Origin: an uncultured Collinsella sp.
Lineage (GTDB): Bacteria; Actinomycetota; Coriobacteriia; Coriobacteriales; Coriobacteriaceae
Assembly: GCA_958429225.1 (NCBI GenBank)
Contig: CAUAJB010000027.1
Location: forward strand, 1 to 24,632
Reading direction: 5' to 3'
DNA length: 24,632 nt
Shown: positions 1 through 9,535 of the stretch, piece after piece
How positions within the stretch are numbered: the stretch's first letter is position 1
Layout: every line of letters begins with the position of its first letter
The notes under the pieces: generated by a model
Seen by the model: only the letters and a program-made list of their open reading frames with translations
Databases searched by the model: none
What the model was told of the DNA's origin: nothing
Made by a program: the position numbers and the translations under genes

Positions 1-1363
<1,363 letters not shown>

Positions 1364-1370
1364 GTTTAAA

Positions 1371-1411
1371 ACCTCCTAGAGAGGCTGACTCAATGTTTTG
1401 GAAAAGTCAGC
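1371..1411 (-). promoter_or_regulatory. Tandem hairpins in the carA-carB gap, one covering the carB Shine-Dalgarno
   Basis: Read on the minus strand, GCTGACT (1405-1411) pairs with AGTCAGC (1384-1390) around a 14-base loop. Directly after it, CCTC (1381-1384) can pair with GAGG (1372-1375) inside the carB ribosome binding site. The two stems share one base, so they may be alternatives. There is no U-run, so this is not a terminator. A role in setting carB translation relative to carA is inference. Confidence 0.4.
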
Positions 1412-1461
1412 GAGGGTGCAGCTGGTGCATCAGGTTGCCGTGATGCGAGGGCGCGCTGGGC

Positions 1462-2967
1462 TTATGCCCGCGCGTCCGAAGCAGAGCGGCAAGATGATGT
1501 GCCAGATGCAGCCGCAGCGTCGACCGGTCCGCCGTTCGGTAGAACGGCGGAACCATCGTCGGCAAAGTTCCAGCCGGCAAGGCGGTCCTTCGCGGTGTCG
1601 ATGTCCAGGTAGTTCTCCTCGCCGTCCATGAGTCGCGTAAAGGCGGTAAAGAGATAGTGGGCATCGGTGGGGCCAGGCGAGGCCTCGGGGTGGTACTGGA
1701 CCGAGAAGCACGGTGCGTCGAGCAGCTGGATGCCCTCGGCGGTGCCGTCGTTGAGGTTCACATGTGTCAGGCGAATGCGACCAAAGCGCTCGTTCATCAC
1801 GACCGGCGCGATTCCGCGGCGCACCCAGACGCGCAGATCTCCATCGGCCGCATGCTCGGTCTCGCCGCCGGAAAGCTCGGAGACAAGCTTGCCCAAGCTG
1901 GGGAACAGCAGGCCAAAGCCATGGTTTTGCGCGGTGATCTCCACACGGCGGCTTACCAGGTTCATAACCGGCTGGTTGCCACCGCGGTGACCGAACTTAA
2001 GCTTTTCCATCTGGGCGCCGCAGGCCAGGCTGATCATCTGGTGACCAAGACAAATACCAAAGACCGGCACCTTGCCGATCAGCTGCTGCACCTGCTCGTA
2101 GGTCTCCACCACGGCGTCGGGGTCGCCGGGGCCATTGGACAAAAAGACGCCGTCGGGATTCATGTCGAGCACCTGCTGGGCAGGCGTGTCCCACGGCACG
2201 ACGGTAAGGTCGCAGCCGGCGCGGACCAGCCCCTCCAGAATGCCGCGCTTCACACCGCAGTCGTATGCGACCACTTTGTGACGGGCAGGAGCGGCAGCCG
2301 AAAGCGCAAAGTCATGCGTGGCAGGCAGATCGGCGGCCACAAACTCGTGAGGTACGGGGCAACTTACGGTCTTGACCAGGTTCTCGCCTACCAGCGTGGG
2401 CGCTGCGGCCAGACGCTCGGCAAGCTCGTCGACGTCGAAGATCTCGGTCGAGATAATGCCCATCTTGGAACCATTGTCGCGCAGATGGCGCACCAGAGCG
2501 CGGGTGTCGACGCCCTCGATAGCGACGATGCCGTGGGCGCGCAGATACTCCGGCACGCTGACGGCCGAGCGCCAGTTAGAAGGCGTGGTGCACATGTCGC
2601 GAACGATCATGCCGCGCATAGCCGGAGCGCTCGCAGGGCGCACGGCGTCGCCGGGGAAGGCCGACTGGACGTCGGTCTCGTCGATACCGTAGTTGCCGAT
2701 CTGCGGATAGGTCATGGTTACGATTTGGCCGGCATAACTCGGGTCGGTCATGACCTCAAAGTAGCCCTCGAGCGAGGTGTTGAAGCAAACTTCGCCGGTC
2801 GCGGTGCCCTCAGCGCCGCATGCACGTCCATAAAAAATGGTCCCATCCTCAAGATACAGGATGCAGGGACCGCAGGTGCCCTTGCTGGTTTTGGCCAGCA
2901 TACGCTGGCAAAGCTCGCTGGGCGCGAAGGTGCGGGCGGCAGCGCCCGCGGTATGGTTGTTCGCCAT
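1462..2967 (-). CDS. carA: Carbamoyl-phosphate synthase small (glutamine amidotransferase) subunit, enlarged
   Basis: CarA hydrolyses glutamine and passes ammonia to CarB. The 501-residue product has the CarA N-terminal domain (LEDGTIFYGRACGAEG, about 40-54) and a class I glutamine amidotransferase domain with nucleophile Cys306 in GICLGHQ, and His426/Glu428 in HPEASPGP. The family is usually 360-390 residues. Here there are about 36 leading residues, about 36 extra residues (roughly 352-400) between QNHGF and THVNLNDGT, and a tail of about 50 residues after FTRLMD. The ATG at 2965-2967 follows AAGGAGA (2971-2977) with good spacing. A GTG at 2988 in the same frame falls in the loop of a PyrR-type hairpin and is rejected as the start. 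carB follows on the same strand. Confidence 0.97.
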   Translation of the reverse strand: MANNHTAGAAARTFAPSELCQRMLAKTSKGTCGPCILYLEDGTIFYGRACGAEGTATGEVCFNTSLEGYFEVMTDPSYAGQIVTMTYPQIGNYGIDETDVQSAFPGDAVRPASAPAMRGMIVRDMCTTPSNWRSAVSVPEYLRAHGIVAIEGVDTRALVRHLRDNGSKMGIISTEIFDVDELAERLAAAPTLVGENLVKTVSCPVPHEFVAADLPATHDFALSAAAPARHKVVAYDCGVKRGILEGLVRAGCDLTVVPWDTPAQQVLDMNPDGVFLSNGPGDPDAVVETYEQVQQLIGKVPVFGICLGHQMISLACGAQMEKLKFGHRGGNQPVMNLVSRRVEITAQNHGFGLLFPSLGKLVSELSGGETEHAADGDLRVWVRRGIAPVVMNERFGRIRLTHVNLNDGTAEGIQLLDAPCFSVQYHPEASPGPTDAHYLFTAFTRLMDGEENYLDIDTAKDRLAGWNFADDGSAVLPNGGPVDAAAASGTSSCRSASDARA

Positions 2968-2970
2968 AAT

Positions 2971-3004
2971 TCTCCTTCCCGGTCTCACAGGACCGGCTTA
3001 AAGG
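2971..3004 (-). promoter_or_regulatory. PyrR-binding RNA hairpin overlapping the carA ribosome binding site
   Basis: On the minus strand the 5' leader reads CCTTTAAG, CCGGTC, CTGTGA, GACCGG, GAAGGAGA. The lower stem CCTT/AAGG, internal bulge, upper stem CCGGTC/GACCGG and hexaloop CTGTGA fit the known PyrR RNA target (a CNGNGA loop with a conserved UUUAA side). The 3' strand of the lower stem is part of the Shine-Dalgarno AAGGAGA, and the ATG is 7 bases below the lowest element base. Known biology: UMP/UTP-bound PyrR binds such hairpins, and in Mycobacterium this layout blocks translation. Inference: carAB is repressed at translation when pyrimidines are plentiful. No attenuator terminator is visible between it and carA. 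Confidence 0.85.
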
Positions 3005-3025
3005 TGTGTAGTTAGGCCTCGCGGT

Positions 3026-3031
3026 ATTGTA
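3026..3031 (-). promoter_or_regulatory. Possible -10 box for carAB
   Basis: TACAAT on the minus strand lies 22 bases upstream of the PyrR-type hairpin, so a transcript starting near 3019 would carry the whole element. No good -35 is visible at 16-18 bases, and the hexamer sits in a small GCGGT/ACCGC dyad, so the call is weak. Confidence 0.3.
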
Positions 3032-3125
3032 ACCGCAAGCATGCCTCATGGCGTTAATTTCATCGAAATGTTTACGAAATGATAATTATGACTTTCTATG
3101 CATAATGTTTTTTAATCCCCGTCCC

Positions 3126-3167
3126 AGAAAAATCATCCCGCGGGGCTTGTGGCTCACGCGGGATGAT
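3126..3167 (-). terminator. Rho-independent terminator after the membrane protein gene
   Basis: On the minus strand an 11-bp perfect stem, ATCATCCCGCG (3157-3167) with CGCGGGATGAT (3132-3142), closes a 14-base loop and is followed by TTTTTCTG. It starts 7 bases after the TAA of the upstream gene and separates the ABC/membrane protein pair from carAB. Confidence 0.9.
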
Positions 3168-3173
3168 GGCGTC

Positions 3174-4139
3174 TTATTTTTTCTTGTCCTGCTCCAGCAG
3201 TTCGGACGGTGTGCGATCGGGCTTGCCGCCACGGAAAATCTCGCGGCCATGCAGACGATGCTCCAGATCGCGCTCGGCTTTTTCCTCGTCAATCTTGGTC
3301 TGGCTCACCACCGGGTCCTCAATCAACGACGACACCGAGTTCACCTGCTTCTGAATGCGCTCGGCGATGGTGTCATCCATACTCACGATGCGCATCTTCC
3401 AGTCGATACTCGTGGCGTTGGATGAGCTCTTGGTCCACACGAACGTCAAAATGGCGCTCTGGTGGCCGCGCGCGGGGAACATGCCAAAGAAGGAATCGTG
3501 CTGAATGTTGCTATCCTCGTCGATATAGGCGTGAACGTTATACACCACGCGGTCGATCTTATCGTTGAGCAACGCGTTGGTCGCAAGCGCCGCGGCCTGA
3601 ATCTGCCCGTTGGACAGCAGCTCGAGCTCGTTGGCAGACGATGTGTCCAACACCGTCACCTCGACCGTGCCCGTGCGTTCATCGGCTTCATCGACGGTGA
3701 AGTCGAGCGGGAACTGCGTAAAGCCGTTGCCCCATTCAAGTCCACCCTTGAGCGCGGTCGAAACGGTATCGACCGAAACGCTCTCGGACAGGTTGGCGGT
3801 GTTCAGACGACGCATCACGCCGTAGCCAATCTGCATGCCCACGATCAGCACCAAAATACCGATGACCACGGCCATCGCGGTCTTCGTAATGGTATGGCTC
3901 ACCTGCGAGCCCGAAGGATCGTCCTCGGACAGCGGGTCGATATGTTTTGCCTGGCTCGCGCGGTCCTCGCTGCGCAGCTGCGCTAGCGCCGCTTTGTCAC
4001 CGCGCTTGGCCGCAGCCTCCTTCTCACGCATGCGCTCGGTACGCTTTTTGGCGAGCGTGGGATCCAAGACGCCGGATGCATCGATTTCGGAGAATAACTC
4101 CGTCACTTCTTCCGGAGTCAAAGGGTTCTTGTCAGCCAT
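3174..4139 (-). CDS. Single-pass membrane protein of unknown function
   Basis: I do not recognise a named family. The 321-residue product has a hydrophilic N-terminal region with a charged, possibly coiled stretch at about 29-66, one membrane helix at about 86-108 (MAVVIGILVLIVGMQIGYGV), then about 210 extracytoplasmic residues rich in beta-like segments, ending in a charged tail (LLEQDKKK). There is no cleavable signal peptide, so an N-in, C-out type II topology is likely. The ATG follows AGGAAG. The gene starts 19 bases after the ABC exporter stop on the same strand and ends at a strong terminator, so it is probably co-transcribed with the exporter and may assist it; that link is only contextual. 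Confidence 0.85.
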   Translation of the reverse strand: MADKNPLTPEEVTELFSEIDASGVLDPTLAKKRTERMREKEAAAKRGDKAALAQLRSEDRASQAKHIDPLSEDDPSGSQVSHTITKTAMAVVIGILVLIVGMQIGYGVMRRLNTANLSESVSVDTVSTALKGGLEWGNGFTQFPLDFTVDEADERTGTVEVTVLDTSSANELELLSNGQIQAAALATNALLNDKIDRVVYNVHAYIDEDSNIQHDSFFGMFPARGHQSAILTFVWTKSSSNATSIDWKMRIVSMDDTIAERIQKQVNSVSSLIEDPVVSQTKIDEEKAERDLEHRLHGREIFRGGKPDRTPSELLEQDKKK

Positions 4140-4158
4140 AAACTTCCTGTCATATCAA

Positions 4159-5931
4159 TCAGTCGAGCTCGTGCGCACGCGCACCTTCGAACTGCATTCG
4201 ATAGTAACGGGCATAGGTGCCGCCACGGGCGAGAAGCTCCTCGTGCGTGCCACGCTCCACAACGCGACCATGCTCAACGGTCGCAATCTCATCGGCATGC
4301 TTAATGGTCGAAAGACGGTGGGCGATAATAATCGTGGTGCGGCCGCGTGCCAGCTCTTCGAGTGACTCCTGCACCGCCTCCTCGCTCTCGTTATCCAAAG
4401 CACTCGTCGCCTCGTCCAAAATCAGGATCTTGGGGTTCTTGAGAAACACGCGCGCGATGGCAACGCGCTGCTTCTGTCCGCCCGAAAGACGGCTGCCGCG
4501 CTCGCCCACCACGGTGTCGTAGCCCTGCGGAAGCGACTCGATAAAGGCATCGATGTTGGCGCGACGGGCGGCCTCGGCGATCTCTTCTGCCGTGGCGCCC
4601 GGCTTGCCGTAGGCGATGTTCTCGCCAATCGTACCGTCAAATAGATAGACATCCTGCTGCACCAGGCCGATGGCGCGGCGCAGGCTCTGCTGCGTCACAT
4701 CGCGCACGTCCTGGCCGTCGATGCTAATGGATCCGGCAGCCACGTCATAAAAGCGCGGCAGCAGCGAACAGGTCGTGGACTTGCCACCGCCCGAAGGGCC
4801 AACCAGCGCGATGGTCTGCCCGGGCTTGATGGACAGATTCATATGGTCGATAACGGGACGCTCGTCGGCATAGCCCTCGCCCAGCTCGACATCCTCGTAG
4901 TTAAAGCACACGTCGTGATACTCCACGGCGCCGGCAGTCACCTGCAGATCCGTAGCGCCCGGCTTGTCCTGGATATCCGGCGCGGTCGAGAGCACCTCGT
5001 CCATACGTTTAAAGCCGGCGATAGCCTTCTGATACGTTTCGGCCGAATTGACGAGCGTCTCGAGCGGCGTGCAGAACAGCGAAATATAGAGTGCAAAGGT
5101 CGCCATATCGACCGCCTGCAGCTGTCCCTGGGCGACCAGCCAGCCGCCCAGCAGCACCACGATCACATAGAGCACACCCGAGAGCAGGCCATACGTCGCG
5201 GTATAGACGCCCATGGCGTGATACATGTTCTCCTTGGACGAAAGGTAGCGATCGTTAGAGGCACGGAACTTGGCGCGCTCGGTCTCCTCGTTGGCAAAGC
5301 TCTTGACTACGCGCATGCCCGCAAGCGAATCCTGCAGCTGCGCATTGATGCCGCTGATCTTTTTGCGGTTGTCGCTAAAAACCTCGCGCATACGCATGTT
5401 CTGCCAAAACATGATGACCGCAAAAGCCGCCGTCACCACGGCCATGGCGAGCGCCAGCACCGGGGCGATGGTAAAGAGGATCGCAAACGAGCCAATAATC
5501 TCGATGCCGCAGATGATGATCCACTCGGGCACGTGGTGCGCCGCCTCGCAGATATCGAACAGATCGTTGACCACGCGGCTCATCATGTCGCCCGAACTGT
5601 TGCGGTCGAAGTACGCAAAGCTAAAGCGCTCGTACTGGTCAAACAGGTCCTCGCGCATCTTGGACTCCATGCGCGCACCCATCACGTGGCCCCAGTAGCT
5701 CACAAAGTAGCGGCAGGCGCAGCGAACGGCATACATCAGCACCAGCCCCACCGCGATCATACCGAGCGCCTGCATAATGGCAGCCTGGCCCTGGGTAAAC
5801 AGCCCACCGGTCAAATTGCGCAGAATAATAGGAAACGCAAGGTCAATGGCAGCAAGCACCAGAGCGCAAACAGTATCAGCAACAAAAAGCCCCATCTGGG
5901 GCTTGTAATACGAAAGAAACCTCTTCAGCAT
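4159..5931 (-). CDS. ABC exporter, fused membrane and ATPase domains (MsbA/LmrA-like)
   Basis: This 590-residue half-transporter works as a dimer that uses ATP to export a substrate, probably a lipid, peptide or drug. Residues about 15-300 form a six-helix membrane domain with a typical ESKMREDLFDQYERFSFAYFDR coupling region. Residues about 335-575 form the ATPase: Walker A GPSGGGKST (378-386), Q-loop near 425, signature LSGGQ (482-486), Walker B ILILDE (about 502-507) and H-loop His538 in IIAHRLSTI. All catalytic residues are present. The start ATG follows GAGG. It is probably co-transcribed with the single-TM protein downstream; a second half-transporter is not adjacent, so a homodimer is likely. 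The substrate cannot be read from sequence. Confidence 0.95.
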   Translation of the reverse strand: MLKRFLSYYKPQMGLFVADTVCALVLAAIDLAFPIILRNLTGGLFTQGQAAIMQALGMIAVGLVLMYAVRCACRYFVSYWGHVMGARMESKMREDLFDQYERFSFAYFDRNSSGDMMSRVVNDLFDICEAAHHVPEWIIICGIEIIGSFAILFTIAPVLALAMAVVTAAFAVIMFWQNMRMREVFSDNRKKISGINAQLQDSLAGMRVVKSFANEETERAKFRASNDRYLSSKENMYHAMGVYTATYGLLSGVLYVIVVLLGGWLVAQGQLQAVDMATFALYISLFCTPLETLVNSAETYQKAIAGFKRMDEVLSTAPDIQDKPGATDLQVTAGAVEYHDVCFNYEDVELGEGYADERPVIDHMNLSIKPGQTIALVGPSGGGKSTTCSLLPRFYDVAAGSISIDGQDVRDVTQQSLRRAIGLVQQDVYLFDGTIGENIAYGKPGATAEEIAEAARRANIDAFIESLPQGYDTVVGERGSRLSGGQKQRVAIARVFLKNPKILILDEATSALDNESEEAVQESLEELARGRTTIIIAHRLSTIKHADEIATVEHGRVVERGTHEELLARGGTYARYYRMQFEGARAHELD

Positions 5932-5962
5932 GTGATCCTCAAAGAAATATCAGCAACGTAAG

Positions 5963-6001
5963 GCCCTGGGACAAAGCAATCAGTAGTACTTGTCCCAGGG
6001 C
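5963..6001 (-). terminator. Long hairpin after the NUDIX gene, possible terminator without U-run
   Basis: A 12-bp perfect stem (5963-5974 with 5990-6001, arms GCCCTGGGACAA/TTGTCCCAGGGC on the minus strand) encloses a 15-base loop, beginning 13 bases after the NUDIX stop. The following bases, CTTACGTTGC, are not a U-run, so intrinsic termination is doubtful. A weak promoter-like pair, TTGTCC in the 3' arm and GATATT 17 bases on, could start the ABC operon here. Confidence 0.5.
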
Positions 6002-6013
6002 TATCCCCACTCG

Positions 6014-6709
6014 TTAAAGCTCCGTGCCCCCAAGGCGGTGCGCGATGCTATCGCAGGCCAAGGCGCCCACGACGGTCTTGGCGTCTTCGATCTTGCCGTC
6101 GAGCACGGCGTCGATCAGCTCGTGCAGCGGCACGAGGTCCACGTTGACAAACTCGTCATCATCGGGGTTGGGTGCATCGAACTCGAGCTTGGTGGCCAGG
6201 TAGATGTGAATGATCTCGTCACAGAAGCCACAGGACGTGACAATCGACGTCAAAAAGCGAATGCGACCAGCCCTAAAGCCCGTCTCCTCATGCAGCTCGC
6301 GCTTGGCGCAATCGAGCGGGTCCTCGCCTGGATCGAGCTTGCCGGCGGGAATCTCGACCGTCACGCGGTCGATGGCGGTGCGGTACTGACGCACCAGTAC
6401 GATCTTGCCGCTCTCGGTCAGTGCCACAACAGCCGCCGCACCCGGATGGCGAACGATATCGCGGGCGCTGCGGCGACCGTTGGGCAGCTCAACCTCAAGA
6501 CGGTGGACGTCGAGGATCTTGCCCTTCCAGGCGCACTCCTCCGAAAGAATCTTCTCGTGCAGCTCGGCATCGTGCGGGTCGTCATCGCCCAGCACCAGCG
6601 CCGGCTCGTCAGCGACCTCGCCACCAGGCTCGCCCTCGGCGTGCCCATACACGCGGCTGTCCTCTTCGACGATCTGCGCGTCCACGAGCTCTTCGTTCTT
6701 CTCGTCCAT
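6014..6709 (-). CDS. NUDIX hydrolase, ADP-ribose pyrophosphatase-like
   Basis: NUDIX hydrolases of this type split ADP-ribose and related nucleoside diphosphate compounds into AMP plus a phosphorylated sugar. The 231-residue product has a complete Nudix box, Gly123 to Gly144 (GKLDPGEDPLD then CAKRELHEETG, with the Glu/Arg-Glu/Glu-Glu metal ligands). It also has the ADPRase-type VRQYR upstream and the STPG-like SCGFCDE region downstream. About 55 acidic residues precede the fold. ATG 6707-6709 is preferred over the in-frame ATG at 6716-6718 because AGAGGA sits 9 bases before the first and directly against the second. It begins 21 bases after purD on the same strand, so it is likely co-transcribed with it. 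Confidence 0.92.
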   Translation of the reverse strand: MDEKNEELVDAQIVEEDSRVYGHAEGEPGGEVADEPALVLGDDDPHDAELHEKILSEECAWKGKILDVHRLEVELPNGRRSARDIVRHPGAAAVVALTESGKIVLVRQYRTAIDRVTVEIPAGKLDPGEDPLDCAKRELHEETGFRAGRIRFLTSIVTSCGFCDEIIHIYLATKLEFDAPNPDDDEFVNVDLVPLHELIDAVLDGKIEDAKTVVGALACDSIAHRLGGTEL

Positions 6710-6730
6710 CCGTCTCATTCCTCTCGGATT

Positions 6731-8035
<1,305 letters not shown>

Positions 8036-8089
8036 GGGTGCCTCCTCTATGGATGAACGGCCCGCTCCGCGCGAGCCCTTTGCAAGCAA

Positions 8090-8131
8090 ATATACCCCTC
8101 GGCCGCCCGTCCGGGCTGCAAAGGGGTATAT
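8090..8131 (-). terminator. Terminator or attenuator hairpin between purA and purD
   Basis: A perfect 10-bp outer stem (ATATACCCCT 8122-8131 with AGGGGTATAT 8090-8099 on the minus strand) encloses a second small stem GCCC/GGGC (8104-8115). It is followed by a weak T-rich stretch, TTGCTTGC. It lies 22 bases after the purA stop and about 55 bases before purD. It probably ends purA transcripts; partial readthrough into purD is possible, since I see no clear purD promoter in the remaining 54 bases. Confidence 0.65.
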
Positions 8132-8153
8132 CGCAATAACCAAATAGTCCCGA

Positions 8154-9440
8154 TTACTTCCAGAATCGGTTGATAATCTGCTCGCGACCAGCGCCAACGC
8201 CAATGAACGTCACGCGGGTGTGTGCCAGATCCTCGATAAACGCCACGTAGTCCTGAGCCTCCTGCGGCAGCTCCTCAAAGCTGCGGCAGCCGGTGATATC
8301 GCACTTCCAGCCAGGAAGCTCCTCGTAGATGGGCTTGGCATGCTCAAAGCGCACCTGGTGCTCGGGCACGCTCGTGTAACGCTCGCCATCGACGTCATAG
8401 GCAACGCACACCTTAATGGTGTCGAAGGCCGAAAGCACGTCGAGCTTGGTCATGGCGATGTCGGTAAGGCCGTTGACGCGCGAGGCATAGTTGGCGATAG
8501 GGCCGTCAAACCAGCCGCAACGACGACGGCGACCAGTGGTCACGCCGTACTCATAGCCCTCCTCGGTCAGCGTGTGGCCAGCCTCGGACTCATAGGAAAG
8601 CTCGGTGGGCATGGGGCCCGAACCGACGCGGGTGATATAGGCCTTCATGACGCCCAGCACGCGGTTGACGTTCTTCATACCGACGCCGGAGCCGGTGATG
8701 GCGCCGCCGGCGGTGCAGTTGGAAGACGTCACGTACGGATAGGTGCCGTGGTCGATGTCGAGTAGCGTCGCCTGGGCGCCCTCAAACAGCAGGTCCTTGC
8801 CCTCATCGATCATGTTGTTGAGCAGCAGGCTCGTCTCGGTGATGTAGGGACGCAGGCGCTCGGCCATCGGCAGGTACTCGTCGCAAATCTGGTCCACGGT
8901 GTAGGTGGGCAGGTTGTAGATGAGCTCGAGCTCGGGGTTCACGCGGGCGAGAGCGGTCTCCAGCTTGTCGCGGAACAGTGCCTCGTCCAGCATGTCCTGC
9001 ATGCGCAGGCCGATGCGGGCCATCTTGTCCTGATAGCACGGACCGATGCCGCGCTTGGTGGTACCGATGTTCTTCTTGCCGAGCTTCTGCTCAAAGGCGC
9101 CATCCAGATCGATGTGGTACGGCATGATGACATGCGCGTTGCCGCTAATCTTGAGGTTCTTGGTGGTGATGCCGTCGGCCTCGAACATATCGATCTCCTC
9201 AAGGACAACCTTGGGGTTGACGACGCAGCCGTTACCGATCACCGACACGTGGTCAGAATACATGATGCCGGAGGGCACCTGGTGCAGGCCGTACTTCTTG
9301 CCGTTGACGACGATGGTGTGACCGGCGTTGTTGCCGCCCGAGTAGCGCACGACGGCATCGAAGTCGCCGGCGACCAGGTCGCAAATCTTACCCTTGCCCT
9401 CATCGCCCCACTGGGCACCGACCAAAACGGTTGACGGCAT
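8154..9440 (-). CDS. purA: Adenylosuccinate synthetase
   Basis: PurA uses GTP to join IMP and aspartate, the first committed step to AMP. The 428-residue product has the N-terminal phosphate loop WGDEGKGK, NNAGHTIV with the catalytic His, TTKRGIGPCYQDK, the IMP-binding region GTYPYVTSSN, GSGPMPTEL, and TTGRRRRCGWFD near the C-terminus. It is full length. The ATG at 9438-9440 follows AAGGAG at good spacing. A promoter with its -35 box over the dnaB stop lies just upstream, so purA is probably transcribed on its own as well as by readthrough from dnaB. Confidence 0.98.
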   Translation of the reverse strand: MPSTVLVGAQWGDEGKGKICDLVAGDFDAVVRYSGGNNAGHTIVVNGKKYGLHQVPSGIMYSDHVSVIGNGCVVNPKVVLEEIDMFEADGITTKNLKISGNAHVIMPYHIDLDGAFEQKLGKKNIGTTKRGIGPCYQDKMARIGLRMQDMLDEALFRDKLETALARVNPELELIYNLPTYTVDQICDEYLPMAERLRPYITETSLLLNNMIDEGKDLLFEGAQATLLDIDHGTYPYVTSSNCTAGGAITGSGVGMKNVNRVLGVMKAYITRVGSGPMPTELSYESEAGHTLTEEGYEYGVTTGRRRRCGWFDGPIANYASRVNGLTDIAMTKLDVLSAFDTIKVCVAYDVDGERYTSVPEHQVRFEHAKPIYEELPGWKCDITGCRSFEELPQEAQDYVAFIEDLAHTRVTFIGVGAGREQIINRFWK

Positions 9441-9506
9441 GTTTACTCCTTACATTCATGGACTGTCTACGCGCCACGCCGGCACGCAGAAGCACAAAAC
9501 ATTCCC

Positions 9507-9535
9507 AGTATACCCGTGCAACGGGCGCCTGTCCT
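9507..9535 (-). promoter_or_regulatory. Promoter of purA
   Basis: On the minus strand AGGACA (9530-9535), a 4/6 match to TTGACA, is followed at exactly 17 bases by TATACT (9507-9512), a 5/6 match to TATAAT. The predicted start is near 9500, giving a leader of about 60 bases. The -35 box overlaps the dnaB stop codon. Confidence 0.6.

Noticed and set aside
8036..8203. N-terminal extension of PurD reaching into purA
   Set aside because: The extra 56 residues do not resemble PurD, cross the terminator-like hairpin and overlap purA; the TTG at 8033-8035 has an ideal ribosome binding site.
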